A stretch of DNA of 64,000 nucleotides from Gemmatimonadota bacterium (GTDB taxonomy: Bacteria; Gemmatimonadota; Gemmatimonadetes; Gemmatimonadales; Gemmatimonadaceae): NCBI GenBank assembly GCA_016719105.1, contig JADKAQ010000046.1, positions 310,001-374,000 on the forward strand, given 5' to 3'. This document shows, piece after piece, positions 1-8,179 of the stretch. Each line of letters begins with the position of its first letter. The first letter of the stretch is position 1. The notes under the pieces are model-generated. The model saw nothing but the letters and a program-made list of their open reading frames with translations. It was not told the DNA's origin and ran no database searches. The position numbers were made by a program, and so were the translations under genes.

Positions 1-451
1 GCGCCCCCGAGCCGTGCTTCCGCAGCCCCGACAGCTCGGTCCAGCTCTGGCCGCCGTCGGTGCTGCGGAAGAGCGCCGCGTCCTCCACGCCGGCGTACAC
101 CGTGTCGGCATCGTGCAGCGACGGTTCGAGGTGCCAGACCCGCTTGAACTCCCACGGATGCGGGGTCCCGTCGTACCACTGGTGCGTCCCCGGCACGCCG
201 TCGTAGGTGAACTGGTTCCCCATCGTCTCCCACGTCTTGCCGCCGTCGCTGGAGCGTTGGATGATCTGCCCGAACCACCCGGTCGACTGCGACACGTAGA
301 TCCGGTTGGGATCCACCGGCGAGCCCTTGAGGTGGTAAATCTCCCAACCACCGAAGTGCGGCCCGGTCACGCTCCACTGATCGCGCGTCTCGTCCGATTC
401 GAGGATGAAGGCCCCCTTCTTCGTGCCGACCAGGACTCGAACTCCGCTCAT
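1..451 (-). CDS. BNR/WD40-YVTN repeat exo-sialidase-like protein, 3' end off window
   Basis: The N-terminal 150 residues of a protein whose 3' end lies beyond base 1. Translation from the ATG at 449-451 begins MSGVRVLVGTKKGAF and contains two Asp-box signatures typical of BNR propellers (SSDGGKTWE and STDGGQSWT), plus a YAGVEDAALF strand of the kind seen in photosystem-stability and sialidase-like propellers. There is no signal peptide, so it is probably cytoplasmic or exported by another route. Such proteins are usually annotated as glycosyl hydrolase or exo-alpha-sialidase, but the catalytic residues of true sialidases cannot be judged from this fragment. It is the last of three minus-strand genes, after the amidohydrolase and MmcQ genes. 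The fold is clear; the enzyme activity is not. Confidence 0.8.
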   Translation of the reverse strand, partial: MSGVRVLVGTKKGAFILESDETRDQWSVTGPHFGGWEIYHLKGSPVDPNRIYVSQSTGWFGQIIQRSSDGGKTWETMGNQFTYDGVPGTHQWYDGTPHPWEFKRVWHLEPSLHDADTVYAGVEDAALFRSTDGGQSWTELSGLRKHGSGA

Positions 452-549
452 GTCGATGACCTCCGGATGGACGCCGGTCCGCGGACGGCGCGCGTAGCTG
501 GGAGTATTGCAGGTCGGATTGGACTCCCCGACCCCAAAGAACTCATCGC

Positions 550-933
550 TCAGTGCGAAAGCGATCGTTCGGAAGTCGCGGCGACGGACGGCGTGTCAGA
601 TCTCGTGGCGTTGACCAGCGACGCCGGGGCGGTCATGCGCCACGCGTCCTCGAGCAGGTCACGCAGCGTGTCGCGCGTGACCGAGGCGAGCCGGACCTCG
701 ACCCAACGCCCTCCCCACACGTCTCGAAAGGTCTCGGGATCGCTGCGCACGAGAACATCGAGGTTGACCGGGGCGATCTTCATGCTCACCACGGCCGGAT
801 CATCGGGGAGCGATGCGAAGATCTTGTCGCGCACGCGAAGATCGGCGTGCCCCATGTGCGCCCCTTCGTGCACCTCGGGGAAGGCGCGCGCGAGGCGCCG
901 GACGTCGTCGTGGGTCAGGGCGCTCGGTGGCAT
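550..933 (-). CDS. MmcQ/YjbR family (DUF419) DNA-binding-like protein
   Basis: A 127-residue protein with the YjbR/MmcQ pattern: an N-terminal helical part (DDVRRLARAFPEV), the GHADLRVRDKIFASL strand region, the VSMKIAPVN stretch and a WVEVRL strand near residue 90. The family adopts a double-wing DNA-binding-like fold; its cellular role is not established. I chose the ATG at 933 because GAGGAG sits about eight bases upstream. An open frame extends 16 codons further but gives an atypical Cys-rich leader. No signal peptide. It lies between an upstream amidohydrolase gene and a downstream BNR gene on the same strand with gaps of about 80-100 bases, so co-transcription is possible. Confidence 0.82.
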   Translation of the reverse strand: MPPSALTHDDVRRLARAFPEVHEGAHMGHADLRVRDKIFASLPDDPAVVSMKIAPVNLDVLVRSDPETFRDVWGGRWVEVRLASVTRDTLRDLLEDAWRMTAPASLVNATRSDTPSVAATSERSLSH

Positions 934-1012
934 GCAGCAACTCCTCGTGGACAGCGGAACACATAGCATGGCGCGAGTCACGCGCCACGACTAGACCAAC
1001 CGCGCCCGCGCC

Positions 1013-2407
1013 TCAGCGACGGGCGGGCGCGTGTGGAGGGGCGAGGAGGCGGTCGAGCGCGGCGCGATCGTACACGACGCCGCGCGAGACGACGGCCCGC
1101 ACGCGCCGCGTCGCCGAGATGTCGACCGTGGGGTCGGCGTCGAGAAGGACGAGATCCCCCAGCATCCCGGGGCTCAGCTGCCCCAGCGACGTCCCCATTC
1201 CCATGAATGCCGCCGGGGTCGCCGTCGCGGCGCGTAGCGCTTCGCGCGGCGTGAGGCCGGCGTCGCGCACCAGGAGCGCCAACTCGTCGTGCAGCGAATA
1301 GCCGGGGACGAGCGGGAGCACCGGCGTGTCGGTGCCGGCCATGATCGGGACCCCCGCATCGAGTGCTTCCCGCGCCAGCCTCAGCGACGCCGCGTGGATC
1401 GCCCTCCAGTCGGTGAGCGTGTCCGGGTCGCGCAGCCCGCGCTCGAGCTCCACGCGCCAGGCGGCACGCATCGGCGCCGGGAGGTCGCGATAGGCGACGT
1501 CGCTCACTCCGATGGAGTCGTTCACCAGGCGGCGCCGCGCCGAGTCGCTGAGAAGTCGTTCGTTTCCGGTGACGAAGGTGGGGGTCCACGCCGTCGCGTT
1601 GCGCGCCAGGCGCTGCAGGAGCGCAGCGCGCGCTTCGCCGTCGAGCCGCATGAACGCTTCGACCAGGCCGCGACCGCCGGCATCGAGCACGGGGTGCTCG
1701 AGGCTGCGGAAGCCCGAGTCGCTGGCGCTGGCGAGCTGCGCGAAGGGAGGCGCATGCCCGGCGATGCCGAGCCCGCGGCGCCGTGCCGCGGCGGCCAGGG
1801 CGAAGAAGGCGGCCGGCGGCGGTGCCGTGCGCACCTTCACGAAGTCGGCGCCGAGCCTGACGAGTGAGTCGATCGCGCGCTCCGCGTCCGCCGCGGTGGC
1901 CACGCCGAGTCGCCGTTCGAGCTCCGGGAGCATGGTCGTTGTTCCCTGCGCCTTCATGTACGCCATGACCGCGGTGCGCCATCGTGCGTTCTCCACGATC
2001 AGCCCCGCCGCCTTGATGCGAGGACCGACCATCGTCCCCGCGGTGATGCTGTCCCGCCACCGCAGCACGACGGGATCGCCCCCCATGTCGCGCACCGAGG
2101 TGACGCCGGTGGCCAGGAGGAGCGGGATCGCGGAACGCCCGGCGATCCCGAGGTGCACGTGCATGTCCCACAGCCCGGGAATGACGTACTTCCCGCGCCC
2201 ATCGACCGACTGCGTCGTCCTCGGCGGCCGCAGCGTTTCGGTGGGCCCGATGGCGGTGATGCGATCCCCGTCGAGGAGTACCGTCTGGTGCGCGCGATGC
2301 GGACCACCGGTCACGTCGATCACCGTGACGTCGACGATCGCCACCTGCGCACGGGCGCTTGCGCCGGCGACCAAGGTGACCGCGAGGGAGAGGAGAAGGC
2401 GTCGCAT
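1013..2407 (-). CDS. Exported amidohydrolase (imidazolonepropionase-like)
   Basis: A 464-residue secreted metal-dependent hydrolase. An N-terminal signal peptide (MRRLLLSLAV, cleavage after ASARA) precedes the short beta-sandwich and the TIM barrel. The subtype metal ligands H83 and H85 are in DMHVHLG, a lysine that could be carbamylated is in ADFVKVRT, the later histidine is in GIAGHAPP, and the conserved metal or catalytic Asp is in MAGTDTPVLP. The C-terminus has the family ending in which the barrel returns to the sandwich (GDLVLLDADPTVDI). Substrates of this group are usually amides or cyclic amides such as dipeptides, but cannot be predicted here. It is divergent from a second exported amidohydrolase 150 bases away, suggesting a shared control region. 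Confidence 0.85.
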   Translation of the reverse strand: MRRLLLSLAVTLVAGASARAQVAIVDVTVIDVTGGPHRAHQTVLLDGDRITAIGPTETLRPPRTTQSVDGRGKYVIPGLWDMHVHLGIAGRSAIPLLLATGVTSVRDMGGDPVVLRWRDSITAGTMVGPRIKAAGLIVENARWRTAVMAYMKAQGTTTMLPELERRLGVATAADAERAIDSLVRLGADFVKVRTAPPPAAFFALAAAARRRGLGIAGHAPPFAQLASASDSGFRSLEHPVLDAGGRGLVEAFMRLDGEARAALLQRLARNATAWTPTFVTGNERLLSDSARRRLVNDSIGVSDVAYRDLPAPMRAAWRVELERGLRDPDTLTDWRAIHAASLRLAREALDAGVPIMAGTDTPVLPLVPGYSLHDELALLVRDAGLTPREALRAATATPAAFMGMGTSLGQLSPGMLGDLVLLDADPTVDISATRRVRAVVSRGVVYDRAALDRLLAPPHAPARR

Positions 2408-2557
2408 GATCGTGGTGGCGGGCGCGAGGCGGGGCGGATGAGGCGCACGGAGGAGAGGCGGTGCGCCGAACGGCGGGCGCACCCAGCGCAAGCATACCGT
2501 GGCGGCGCGGCGCGAGCGAGCGCACTTTCTCCCGATCCCGCCACCGATGGTCGCGCC

Positions 2558-3988
2558 ATGCCACGACTCCACGCGCTCGCGACGACGACGCTCGCGCTGC
2601 TCGCCGCACCACTGTTCCCCGCGTCCGCGCAGGGGCGTCCCGCGATCACCCCGGAGGTGCGCCCCTTCGTGAGCGTCGACGCCCCGGTGGTCGCCCTCAC
2701 CCACGTGCGCCTCATCGACGGCACCGGCGCCCCGCCGCGCGACGACCAGACCGTAGTCATCACCGGGACGCGCATAACGAGCGTCGGCGCGGCGGCCACA
2801 ACCGCCATTCCCGCCGGTGCGCGCGTCGTCGACCTCGCGGGACACACCGTGATCCCCGGCCTGATCGGGTTGCACGAGCACACCTACTTCGGCGGGGTCA
2901 AGCGCATCACGCAGATGAGCACCTCGGCGCCGCTCCTGTATCTCGCCTTTGGGGTGACGACGGCGATGAGCGCGGGGAGCATGCTCCCCTACCAGGAGCT
3001 GAACATGGCGCGCGCGGTGAACGCGGGGCGCCTCCCCGGGCCGCGCTTCCTCATCACCGGACCGTATCTCGACGGCGACAAGACGCGCAGCGCGAACGCC
3101 AAGGCGCTCGCCACCCCCGAGGAGGCCGCGCGCACGCTCACCTACTGGCACGCCGAAGGGGTGCGGTGGGTCAAGGTGCAAGGGAGCATCTCGCGGCAGA
3201 TGCTCGGCCACGTCGTCCGTCTGGCGCACGCGCGTGGCATGAAGGTCACCGGGCATCTCTGCTCCGTGACCTTCGCCGAGGCGGCCGCGCTGGGGATCGA
3301 TGCGCTGCAGCACGGCTTCATCACCAATAGTGAGTACGTGCCGGGCAAGCAGCCCGACGTCTGCCCGCCGGAGAACATGCGCGTCCAGACCGACGTGGAC
3401 GTCGGAAGCGACGCGGTGCAGGCGTCGATCAAGGCGCTGGCGAAGACCAAGGCTGCAGTGGTCTCCACGCTCGCCGTGTACGAGACCTTTTCGCCGGAGC
3501 GCTTCAAGCTCGACACCGCCGCGATGGCGATGCTCGACCCCGATGTGCGGCGCGAGGTGGAGGCCAACTACGCCAACATCCGCAGGGGCGGACTGATCGT
3601 GAGCCAGAAGCTCCTCTCCAGCATGATGCGCTGGGAGCGGGACTTCGTTGCGGCTGGCGGATTGCTGGGCGCCGGCTCCGACCCGTGGGGGACCGGCTTC
3701 CTCCCCGGCTTCGGCAACATCCGCAACTACGAAGTGCTCCTCGAGGCCGGCTTCCCGCCGGCACAGGCGATCCAGATCCTCACGCTGAACGGGGCAAAGA
3801 TCCTGGGGATGGAGCGAGAGGTCGGGGCGGTGACCGCTGGGCGCCAGGCCGACCTGGTCATCGTGCGCGGCGACCCCACCACCACGCCGCGCGACCTGTA
3901 CAACGTCACCACCGTCTTTCGCGCGGGCGTGGGCTACGACTCGGCCAAACTGCGCACTGCGGCGCTGGGGTTGGTCGGGGTGCGGTAA
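2558..3988 (+). CDS. Exported amidohydrolase family protein
   Basis: A 476-residue amidohydrolase with a signal peptide (MPRLHALATT, cleavage near ASAQG). The metal motif is H106-E-H108 (LHEHTYF), so the middle residue of HxH is Glu rather than the more common Val, Ala or Thr. The barrel lysine is in VRWVKVQGS, a histidine is in KVTGHLCSV, another in LQHGFI, and the final Asp is in GAGSDPWGTG. The tail RQADLVIVRGDP is the standard return to the N-terminal sandwich. The start ATG was chosen because it begins the signal peptide. It shares the 2408-2557 intergenic region with the divergent amidohydrolase; the two are only distantly alike, so they are not a recent duplication. Confidence 0.85.
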   Translation: MPRLHALATTTLALLAAPLFPASAQGRPAITPEVRPFVSVDAPVVALTHVRLIDGTGAPPRDDQTVVITGTRITSVGAAATTAIPAGARVVDLAGHTVIPGLIGLHEHTYFGGVKRITQMSTSAPLLYLAFGVTTAMSAGSMLPYQELNMARAVNAGRLPGPRFLITGPYLDGDKTRSANAKALATPEEAARTLTYWHAEGVRWVKVQGSISRQMLGHVVRLAHARGMKVTGHLCSVTFAEAAALGIDALQHGFITNSEYVPGKQPDVCPPENMRVQTDVDVGSDAVQASIKALAKTKAAVVSTLAVYETFSPERFKLDTAAMAMLDPDVRREVEANYANIRRGGLIVSQKLLSSMMRWERDFVAAGGLLGAGSDPWGTGFLPGFGNIRNYEVLLEAGFPPAQAIQILTLNGAKILGMEREVGAVTAGRQADLVIVRGDPTTTPRDLYNVTTVFRAGVGYDSAKLRTAALGLVGVR

Positions 3989-4048
3989 GGCGTCAGCTCG
4001 CGCCGCGTGGGCTCCAACCACTCGGCGCGGCAACGCCCGGGCGTGGCA

Positions 4049-4076
4049 GGCGCGGCCGTGCCGACCAGGCCGCGCC
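4049..4076 (+). terminator. Possible terminator hairpin after amidohydrolase
   Basis: A 9-bp perfect G/C stem (GGCGCGGCC / GGCCGCGCC) with a 10-base loop, about 60 bases after the stop at 3988. No U-run follows. A perfect 12-bp palindrome lies just upstream at 4033-4044. In DNA this rich in G+C, short stems arise by chance, so support is modest. Confidence 0.3.
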
Positions 4077-4205
4077 GGCCGCTCAGCGCGCGCCCATCGC
4101 CACGCCCTTCAACCGCGGAAGTCCCCCCACGAAACCAGACGAACCCCGCTTTCACTCCCCGTCGGCCGCACCGCACATTGGGCGTAGCGCCATCGGGGGA
4201 CGGGT

Positions 4206-5873
4206 ATGCGGCAGACGATGCGGCGTGGTACAGCAGGGCTTTCGCGGGGACGGGAGGGACTGATCCTCCTGCTCGGCGCCACGGTCACCGCATGCGCGCC
4301 ACGCAACGGCATCGCACCCATTGCCCCCGCCCTCGTCCCGGTGGTCGAGCACGCCATCTTCATGGACTACGACGGCAATGGCGTGCAGCCTAGTGCCACG
4401 GAGCGGGCGCGCGTCCTGTCCGACACTGCCTACGAGCGCTATGTCGACCGGATGATGGCGCACATGGCGGCCGACACGCACTCCGTCTCGATCGACAGCA
4501 GTACGGGCAAGCCCGTTCGCCGCGTCCTGATCTACCTGCAGGGCGGAATGAACCACTTGGCGACGGGGGTGCGCACGTCATCGCGGCTGCTCACCGCCAT
4601 GGAGTCCGATAGCGTCGGGACCGGTGGCCGCACCTATCCGATCTTCATCAACTGGAACTCCAGTCTCCTGTCCACCATGCAGGAGCGACTCGGCGCGCTT
4701 CGGATCGGTGGCAAGACGGTTCCCGTCGTTTCGCAGGCGCTCGTCCTGTCGAGCGACATCATGGCCGGCGCGGCGCGCTTCCCGTTCGTCTGGTCACGCG
4801 CCGCCTTCGACGGACCGATTCGGTTCACCAATCGTCTCCCGGCCCTCGATTCGACCACCGTGGGACGCACCGCCGCCGAGCGCACCTTTCTCGCGAGCTC
4901 GGTGGCGATCAACCATCCCGACCACCCGACAGCCATCGCCGTGTCGCGGGGGGCCTTCAACCGGACCAAGCGCGAGTGGGTGCTGCATCACGTCCCATCG
5001 CTGGCGCTCGCCGTCATCCCGGCGCGCTGTTTCGTCAACTGCCGGTGGGGCGATGCGCGGGCCGGCGTCTTCACCTGGCTCCCCCCCAAGGCGTTCACCA
5101 CGCTGCTCTTCTCGGGGTTGGGGAAACCCGCGTGGGACATGATGCACCGCCGGACGAACCTGGCCTTCCAGCGAGATCAACGACGCATCGCGCGTGCACC
5201 CGTGCCGGCCGCGCCACGCCCGAACGATGGCGCCGTCGGTGTCCTGCTCACCAAGCTGGGCGACCAGGTGCAACGTGACACGCTGCGCTACGAGATCACG
5301 ATCATCGGCCACAGCATGGGAGCGATCATCGCCAACGAGATGGTCCGCCGGCGTCCCGATCTCCCGTGGCGCAACATCGTCTTCATGTCGGGGGCCGCCA
5401 GCATGCGTGAGTTCTCGCTCGGCGTCCTTCCCTACCTGCGGCGCGCGGTCGTCGAGGGACGCCCGGCCGACTTCTACAACCTCACGTTGCACCCGCAGGC
5501 GGACCTGCGCGGATGGGTGGGCCCGGAGATCCTGAAGCCCGTGAGCGCGCTGATGCCGTACGGGAGCCTGCTGGAGCACGTCGATCGGTTCTTCGTGAGC
5601 GATGAAACACGCCTCGAGTACGTGACCGGCAAGTACCGCAACTTCGCCGAGTCTGCCTACATCATCGAAGCAGGACCGGTGCGCGGGCGCATCCACCTAA
5701 AGGCATTCGGCTTTCGGAGTGGCCTGGGATGCGACGTCGCGCGGGACTTGCCCTACGAACACGCGCACTTCCAGGACGCGAGCGTCCCGTTTTGGCGGCC
5801 GGGGTTCTGGCAGCCGGCGGGGGAAATGTGCTCAGGGGGAACGGACGCGCGTGCAGGTGCATCGTCGCGCTGA
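4206..5873 (+). CDS. Alpha/beta-hydrolase-fold lipoprotein
   Basis: A 555-residue probable outer-membrane or periplasmic lipoprotein. The leader MRQTMRRGTAGLSRGREG is followed by a hydrophobic stretch and a lipobox ending in ATVTAC. A nucleophile elbow GHSMG places the putative catalytic Ser at residue 370, after the strand YEITIIG, as in lipases and esterases. A segment near residue 100 (VRRVLIYLQGG) resembles the first strand and oxyanion region of such enzymes, with about 240 residues of lineage-specific sequence between, and several conserved-looking Cys (ARCFVNCRWG). The Asp and His of the triad are not certain by eye. It stands alone between an amidohydrolase and a convergent small gene. 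Lipase or esterase is the best guess; substrate unknown. Confidence 0.7.
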   Translation: MRQTMRRGTAGLSRGREGLILLLGATVTACAPRNGIAPIAPALVPVVEHAIFMDYDGNGVQPSATERARVLSDTAYERYVDRMMAHMAADTHSVSIDSSTGKPVRRVLIYLQGGMNHLATGVRTSSRLLTAMESDSVGTGGRTYPIFINWNSSLLSTMQERLGALRIGGKTVPVVSQALVLSSDIMAGAARFPFVWSRAAFDGPIRFTNRLPALDSTTVGRTAAERTFLASSVAINHPDHPTAIAVSRGAFNRTKREWVLHHVPSLALAVIPARCFVNCRWGDARAGVFTWLPPKAFTTLLFSGLGKPAWDMMHRRTNLAFQRDQRRIARAPVPAAPRPNDGAVGVLLTKLGDQVQRDTLRYEITIIGHSMGAIIANEMVRRRPDLPWRNIVFMSGAASMREFSLGVLPYLRRAVVEGRPADFYNLTLHPQADLRGWVGPEILKPVSALMPYGSLLEHVDRFFVSDETRLEYVTGKYRNFAESAYIIEAGPVRGRIHLKAFGFRSGLGCDVARDLPYEHAHFQDASVPFWRPGFWQPAGEMCSGGTDARAGASSR

Positions 5874-5912
5874 TGCGCGATGGCGGGTCCGACGGCCGGC
5901 GTGGCGACGATC

Positions 5913-5940
5913 GCGGAGGCGGAGAGGGCGCCGCCCCCGC
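5913..5940. terminator. Possible bidirectional terminator between convergent genes
   Basis: A 10-bp arm pair with one A/C mismatch (GCGGAGGCGG / CCGCCCCCGC) and an 8-base loop, centred in the 85-base gap between two convergent genes. Position supports a terminator; the mismatch and lack of a U-tract weaken it. Confidence 0.35.
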
Positions 5941-5958
5941 AGCGTCGGATGGTCTCGA

Positions 5959-6375
5959 CTATTCGACGTCGGTGTACAGCACGTCGGCGATCGCCCGGTC
6001 GTACTGCGCGGCCTCGTGCCACACCCGCACGCTCGCCAGCGCTAGTCGGCCATTCCCGGTTGGGCGTCGCTCCCACGCTTCCGTCGCGACTTCGGCGGGA
6101 GTTCGTGGTGGTTGCGTCGCGGAGATCGCGAGCGCATCGGCCCGCTGGATGTTCTCCGGTTCAGGATCGTCGTAGCCGTGCTCGATCCTGTCCCAGGCCC
6201 AGACGAGGCTCCCCTTCACGGTCCGGAAGAGGCGTACGCGCGTGTCGGACTCGCCATTGTCCTCGTCGAGGATCGTGTGGGCGGCGAGCAGCACACCGGA
6301 CAGGCGCAACGGCTTGGCGTCGGTGAGAAAGATCAGGTGCTGCGATGGAGACGTGGGCGAAGAGCGCGAGAACAT
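5959..6375 (-). CDS. Hypothetical protein, 138 aa
   Basis: I do not recognise this gene. It is convincing as coding because an AGGAGG ribosome-binding site lies five bases upstream of the ATG and the frame shows a sensible amino-acid mix rather than the Arg/Pro-rich look of shadow frames. The protein is soluble, without signal peptide or membrane segments. It has an N-terminal part with LIFLTDAKPLRLSGVLLAA, an acidic patch DEDNGESDT, and an aromatic segment LVWAWDRIEHGYDD; the last 50 residues contain REVWHEA-like helices near VRVWHEAAQYDRAIADVL. It is monocistronic, convergent with the lipoprotein gene and separated from PhoX by 195 bases. Confidence 0.62.
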   Translation of the reverse strand: MFSRSSPTSPSQHLIFLTDAKPLRLSGVLLAAHTILDEDNGESDTRVRLFRTVKGSLVWAWDRIEHGYDDPEPENIQRADALAISATQPPRTPAEVATEAWERRPTGNGRLALASVRVWHEAAQYDRAIADVLYTDVE

Positions 6376-6390
6376 GCGTCCTCCTGCTGG

Positions 6391-6414
6391 TTGGATGATT
6401 GGATGGTTGGATGA
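6391..6414. repeat. Three tandem 8-bp units TTGGAT(G)R upstream of a small gene
   Basis: TTGGATGA, TTGGATGG, TTGGATGA run head to tail immediately upstream of the ribosome-binding site of the gene starting at 6375. The block is clearly richer in A+T than its surroundings and sits in the 5' leader or promoter region of that gene. Confidence 0.6.
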
Positions 6415-6570
6415 ATCGCTGAGCGACGAACTGACTGACGCGCTATTTCTCCGGTCGCGCGCGAGGCCGGTCGGACGCCTGCCCTCTGAAAGCTCGCGCT
6501 TCCAGGCGGATCCGAGTGCTAGGGAGGGTGGCGCAGGATCAGGGGTTCGTCAAGCGCCTGCGCGTGCGGG

Positions 6571-7956
6571 CTACAGCGCCCCCTGCTCCCACGGGCCGCG
6601 AATCGCCAGCGTCATTCCGACGTCGGGGCCGGCGTCGTTCGTCGATCCCATGATGTTCACGAAGAGGATGCGGCCGTCTGGGCTGAAGCAGGCGCCGGCG
6701 AACTCCGTGGAATTGGCGATGTTCTTCGCCACGTCGAAGATGGCGCCGTCCGGCGTGAGGCCACGGACGTAGGGCGCCGTGTTGTCCTCGCAGATCACCA
6801 CCCCGCCCCGCGGGCTCACGGTGATGTTGTCGGGGGCGTTGAGCACGTCGGCCGAGGGCGACTCGAAGACGAGGGTGAGCGTGCCGCCATCGGCCGAGGT
6901 GCTTCCGGGACGGTAGCGCCACACCTGCCCCAGGCGCGCGTCGCCGCCGTTGGTGGCGTGGAAGTACACGCTGCGGTCACCGTACCAGCACCCCTCCAAC
7001 CGGGAAAAGCGGGCGCCCCCCTGCGTGAAGCCCTGCGCGAAGACGTTGTTGTCCTCTCCCCAGAGCGCCGTCGGGTCGGGATTGCGGATGTCGACCCAGC
7101 GCACCGGAAGTTCGCGCCCCACTTCCTGCCCGTCGACGGTGTCGAAGTTCTCGCGACCAACGACGGCCAGCATCTGCAACGTCCCGCCGGCGCGCAACAC
7201 GTTGCGTTCCTTGGGAATGAAGCGGTAGAAGCCGGCCAGCTGGCGGTCTTCGGTCTCGTAGACGATTCCTGTCGACGGATCGACCGCCACCGCCTCGTGC
7301 ACGAAGCGCCCCATCGCCTTGAGCGGAACGGCCGGTACGGTCCGCTCCGCGGCCGCGGGGATCTCGAAGATGTAGCCGTGGTCCTTCTCCCATCCCATCT
7401 GCCGTCCTTCGGTCGTCTCCTCGCAGGTGAGCCATGAGCCCCACGGCGTGGGCCCGCCGGCGCAGTTGATCGACGTCCCGTTGAGCGAGATGAAGTCGCG
7501 CACCAGCTGCGGTGTGCCATCAGCCGCCAGGCGCAACTCCAGCGACGCGACGCACGCCCCGGCGCGCGGATCGTACGCCGTCTCAGGCGAGCCCTTGAGC
7601 TTGGCCTGGGCCGGGAGGTCGCGATTCTCGTGGTTGCGGATGAGGCGGATGTTGCCGTTGGGGAGGGCGAAGGCCGCCATCCCGTCGAAGGCCACCGGCG
7701 TGAGCACCCCATCCGACATCGCCTGCCCCGAACGACTCACGACGGTGTACGTGAAGCCGGCGGGGAGGGCGAGCTCGGGGCCGGCCGCCACCAACGGGCC
7801 ATATCCGCCACTGCCTAACGCTGCGCGGCGAATCGGCGACGGCGTGCGGGCGCCGGAGACGTTCACGCCACGCGAACAGGCCACCAGCCCTGAGAGCGAC
7901 GGGGCGAGCAGGAGGGCAGACGACTGGCGCAGGAAGTCGCGGCGGTTGGAGGGCAT
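6571..7956 (-). CDS. PhoX-family (DUF839) Tat-exported phosphatase-like protein
   Basis: A 461-residue member of the PhoX/DUF839 family, which includes calcium-iron alkaline phosphatases. The N-terminus has a twin-arginine motif (RRDFLRQSS) and a hydrophobic stretch ending in VACSRG, so it is probably exported folded and possibly lipidated. Family landmarks include RLIRNHENR, SINCAGGPTPWGSWLTCEETTEG (read here as its parts CAGGPTPWGSW and CEET, the Cys/Glu ligand region), FVHEAVAVDP, YETEDRQLAGFYRFIP, EGCWYG and ICEDNTAPYVRGL. The start at 7956 is the only one giving the Tat signal at the N-terminus. Whether it is an active phosphatase or one of the many DUF839 proteins of unknown substrate cannot be told. 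Divergent from the TolB-amidohydrolase gene. Confidence 0.87.
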   Translation of the reverse strand: MPSNRRDFLRQSSALLLAPSLSGLVACSRGVNVSGARTPSPIRRAALGSGGYGPLVAAGPELALPAGFTYTVVSRSGQAMSDGVLTPVAFDGMAAFALPNGNIRLIRNHENRDLPAQAKLKGSPETAYDPRAGACVASLELRLAADGTPQLVRDFISLNGTSINCAGGPTPWGSWLTCEETTEGRQMGWEKDHGYIFEIPAAAERTVPAVPLKAMGRFVHEAVAVDPSTGIVYETEDRQLAGFYRFIPKERNVLRAGGTLQMLAVVGRENFDTVDGQEVGRELPVRWVDIRNPDPTALWGEDNNVFAQGFTQGGARFSRLEGCWYGDRSVYFHATNGGDARLGQVWRYRPGSTSADGGTLTLVFESPSADVLNAPDNITVSPRGGVVICEDNTAPYVRGLTPDGAIFDVAKNIANSTEFAGACFSPDGRILFVNIMGSTNDAGPDVGMTLAIRGPWEQGAL

Positions 7957-8179
7957 CGGGAGAGCGATGATAGAGTCGAGAGCTGGGAACTCGGCTCCCT
8001 GAAGCTGCGCCGCGGGGCCGGCGGCGGCAACGAGCCCCCCTTCCGCGCACCCCCGCGCACCCCCGCGCGCCCGTTCGCGCGCACTTGCCATTCGCGGGAA
8101 AGCGGCGGACGTTGGGTGGTTGCCGTCGCCATCGTCTGCGGGGCTCGCGTTCGTGCCCCGCCTCTCACGCTGCACTCCC

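Noticed and set aside
4033..4044. A perfect 12-bp palindrome ACGCCCGGGCGT as a protein-binding site
   Set aside because: Palindromes of this length are expected by chance in such G+C-rich DNA and no second copy was seen nearby.
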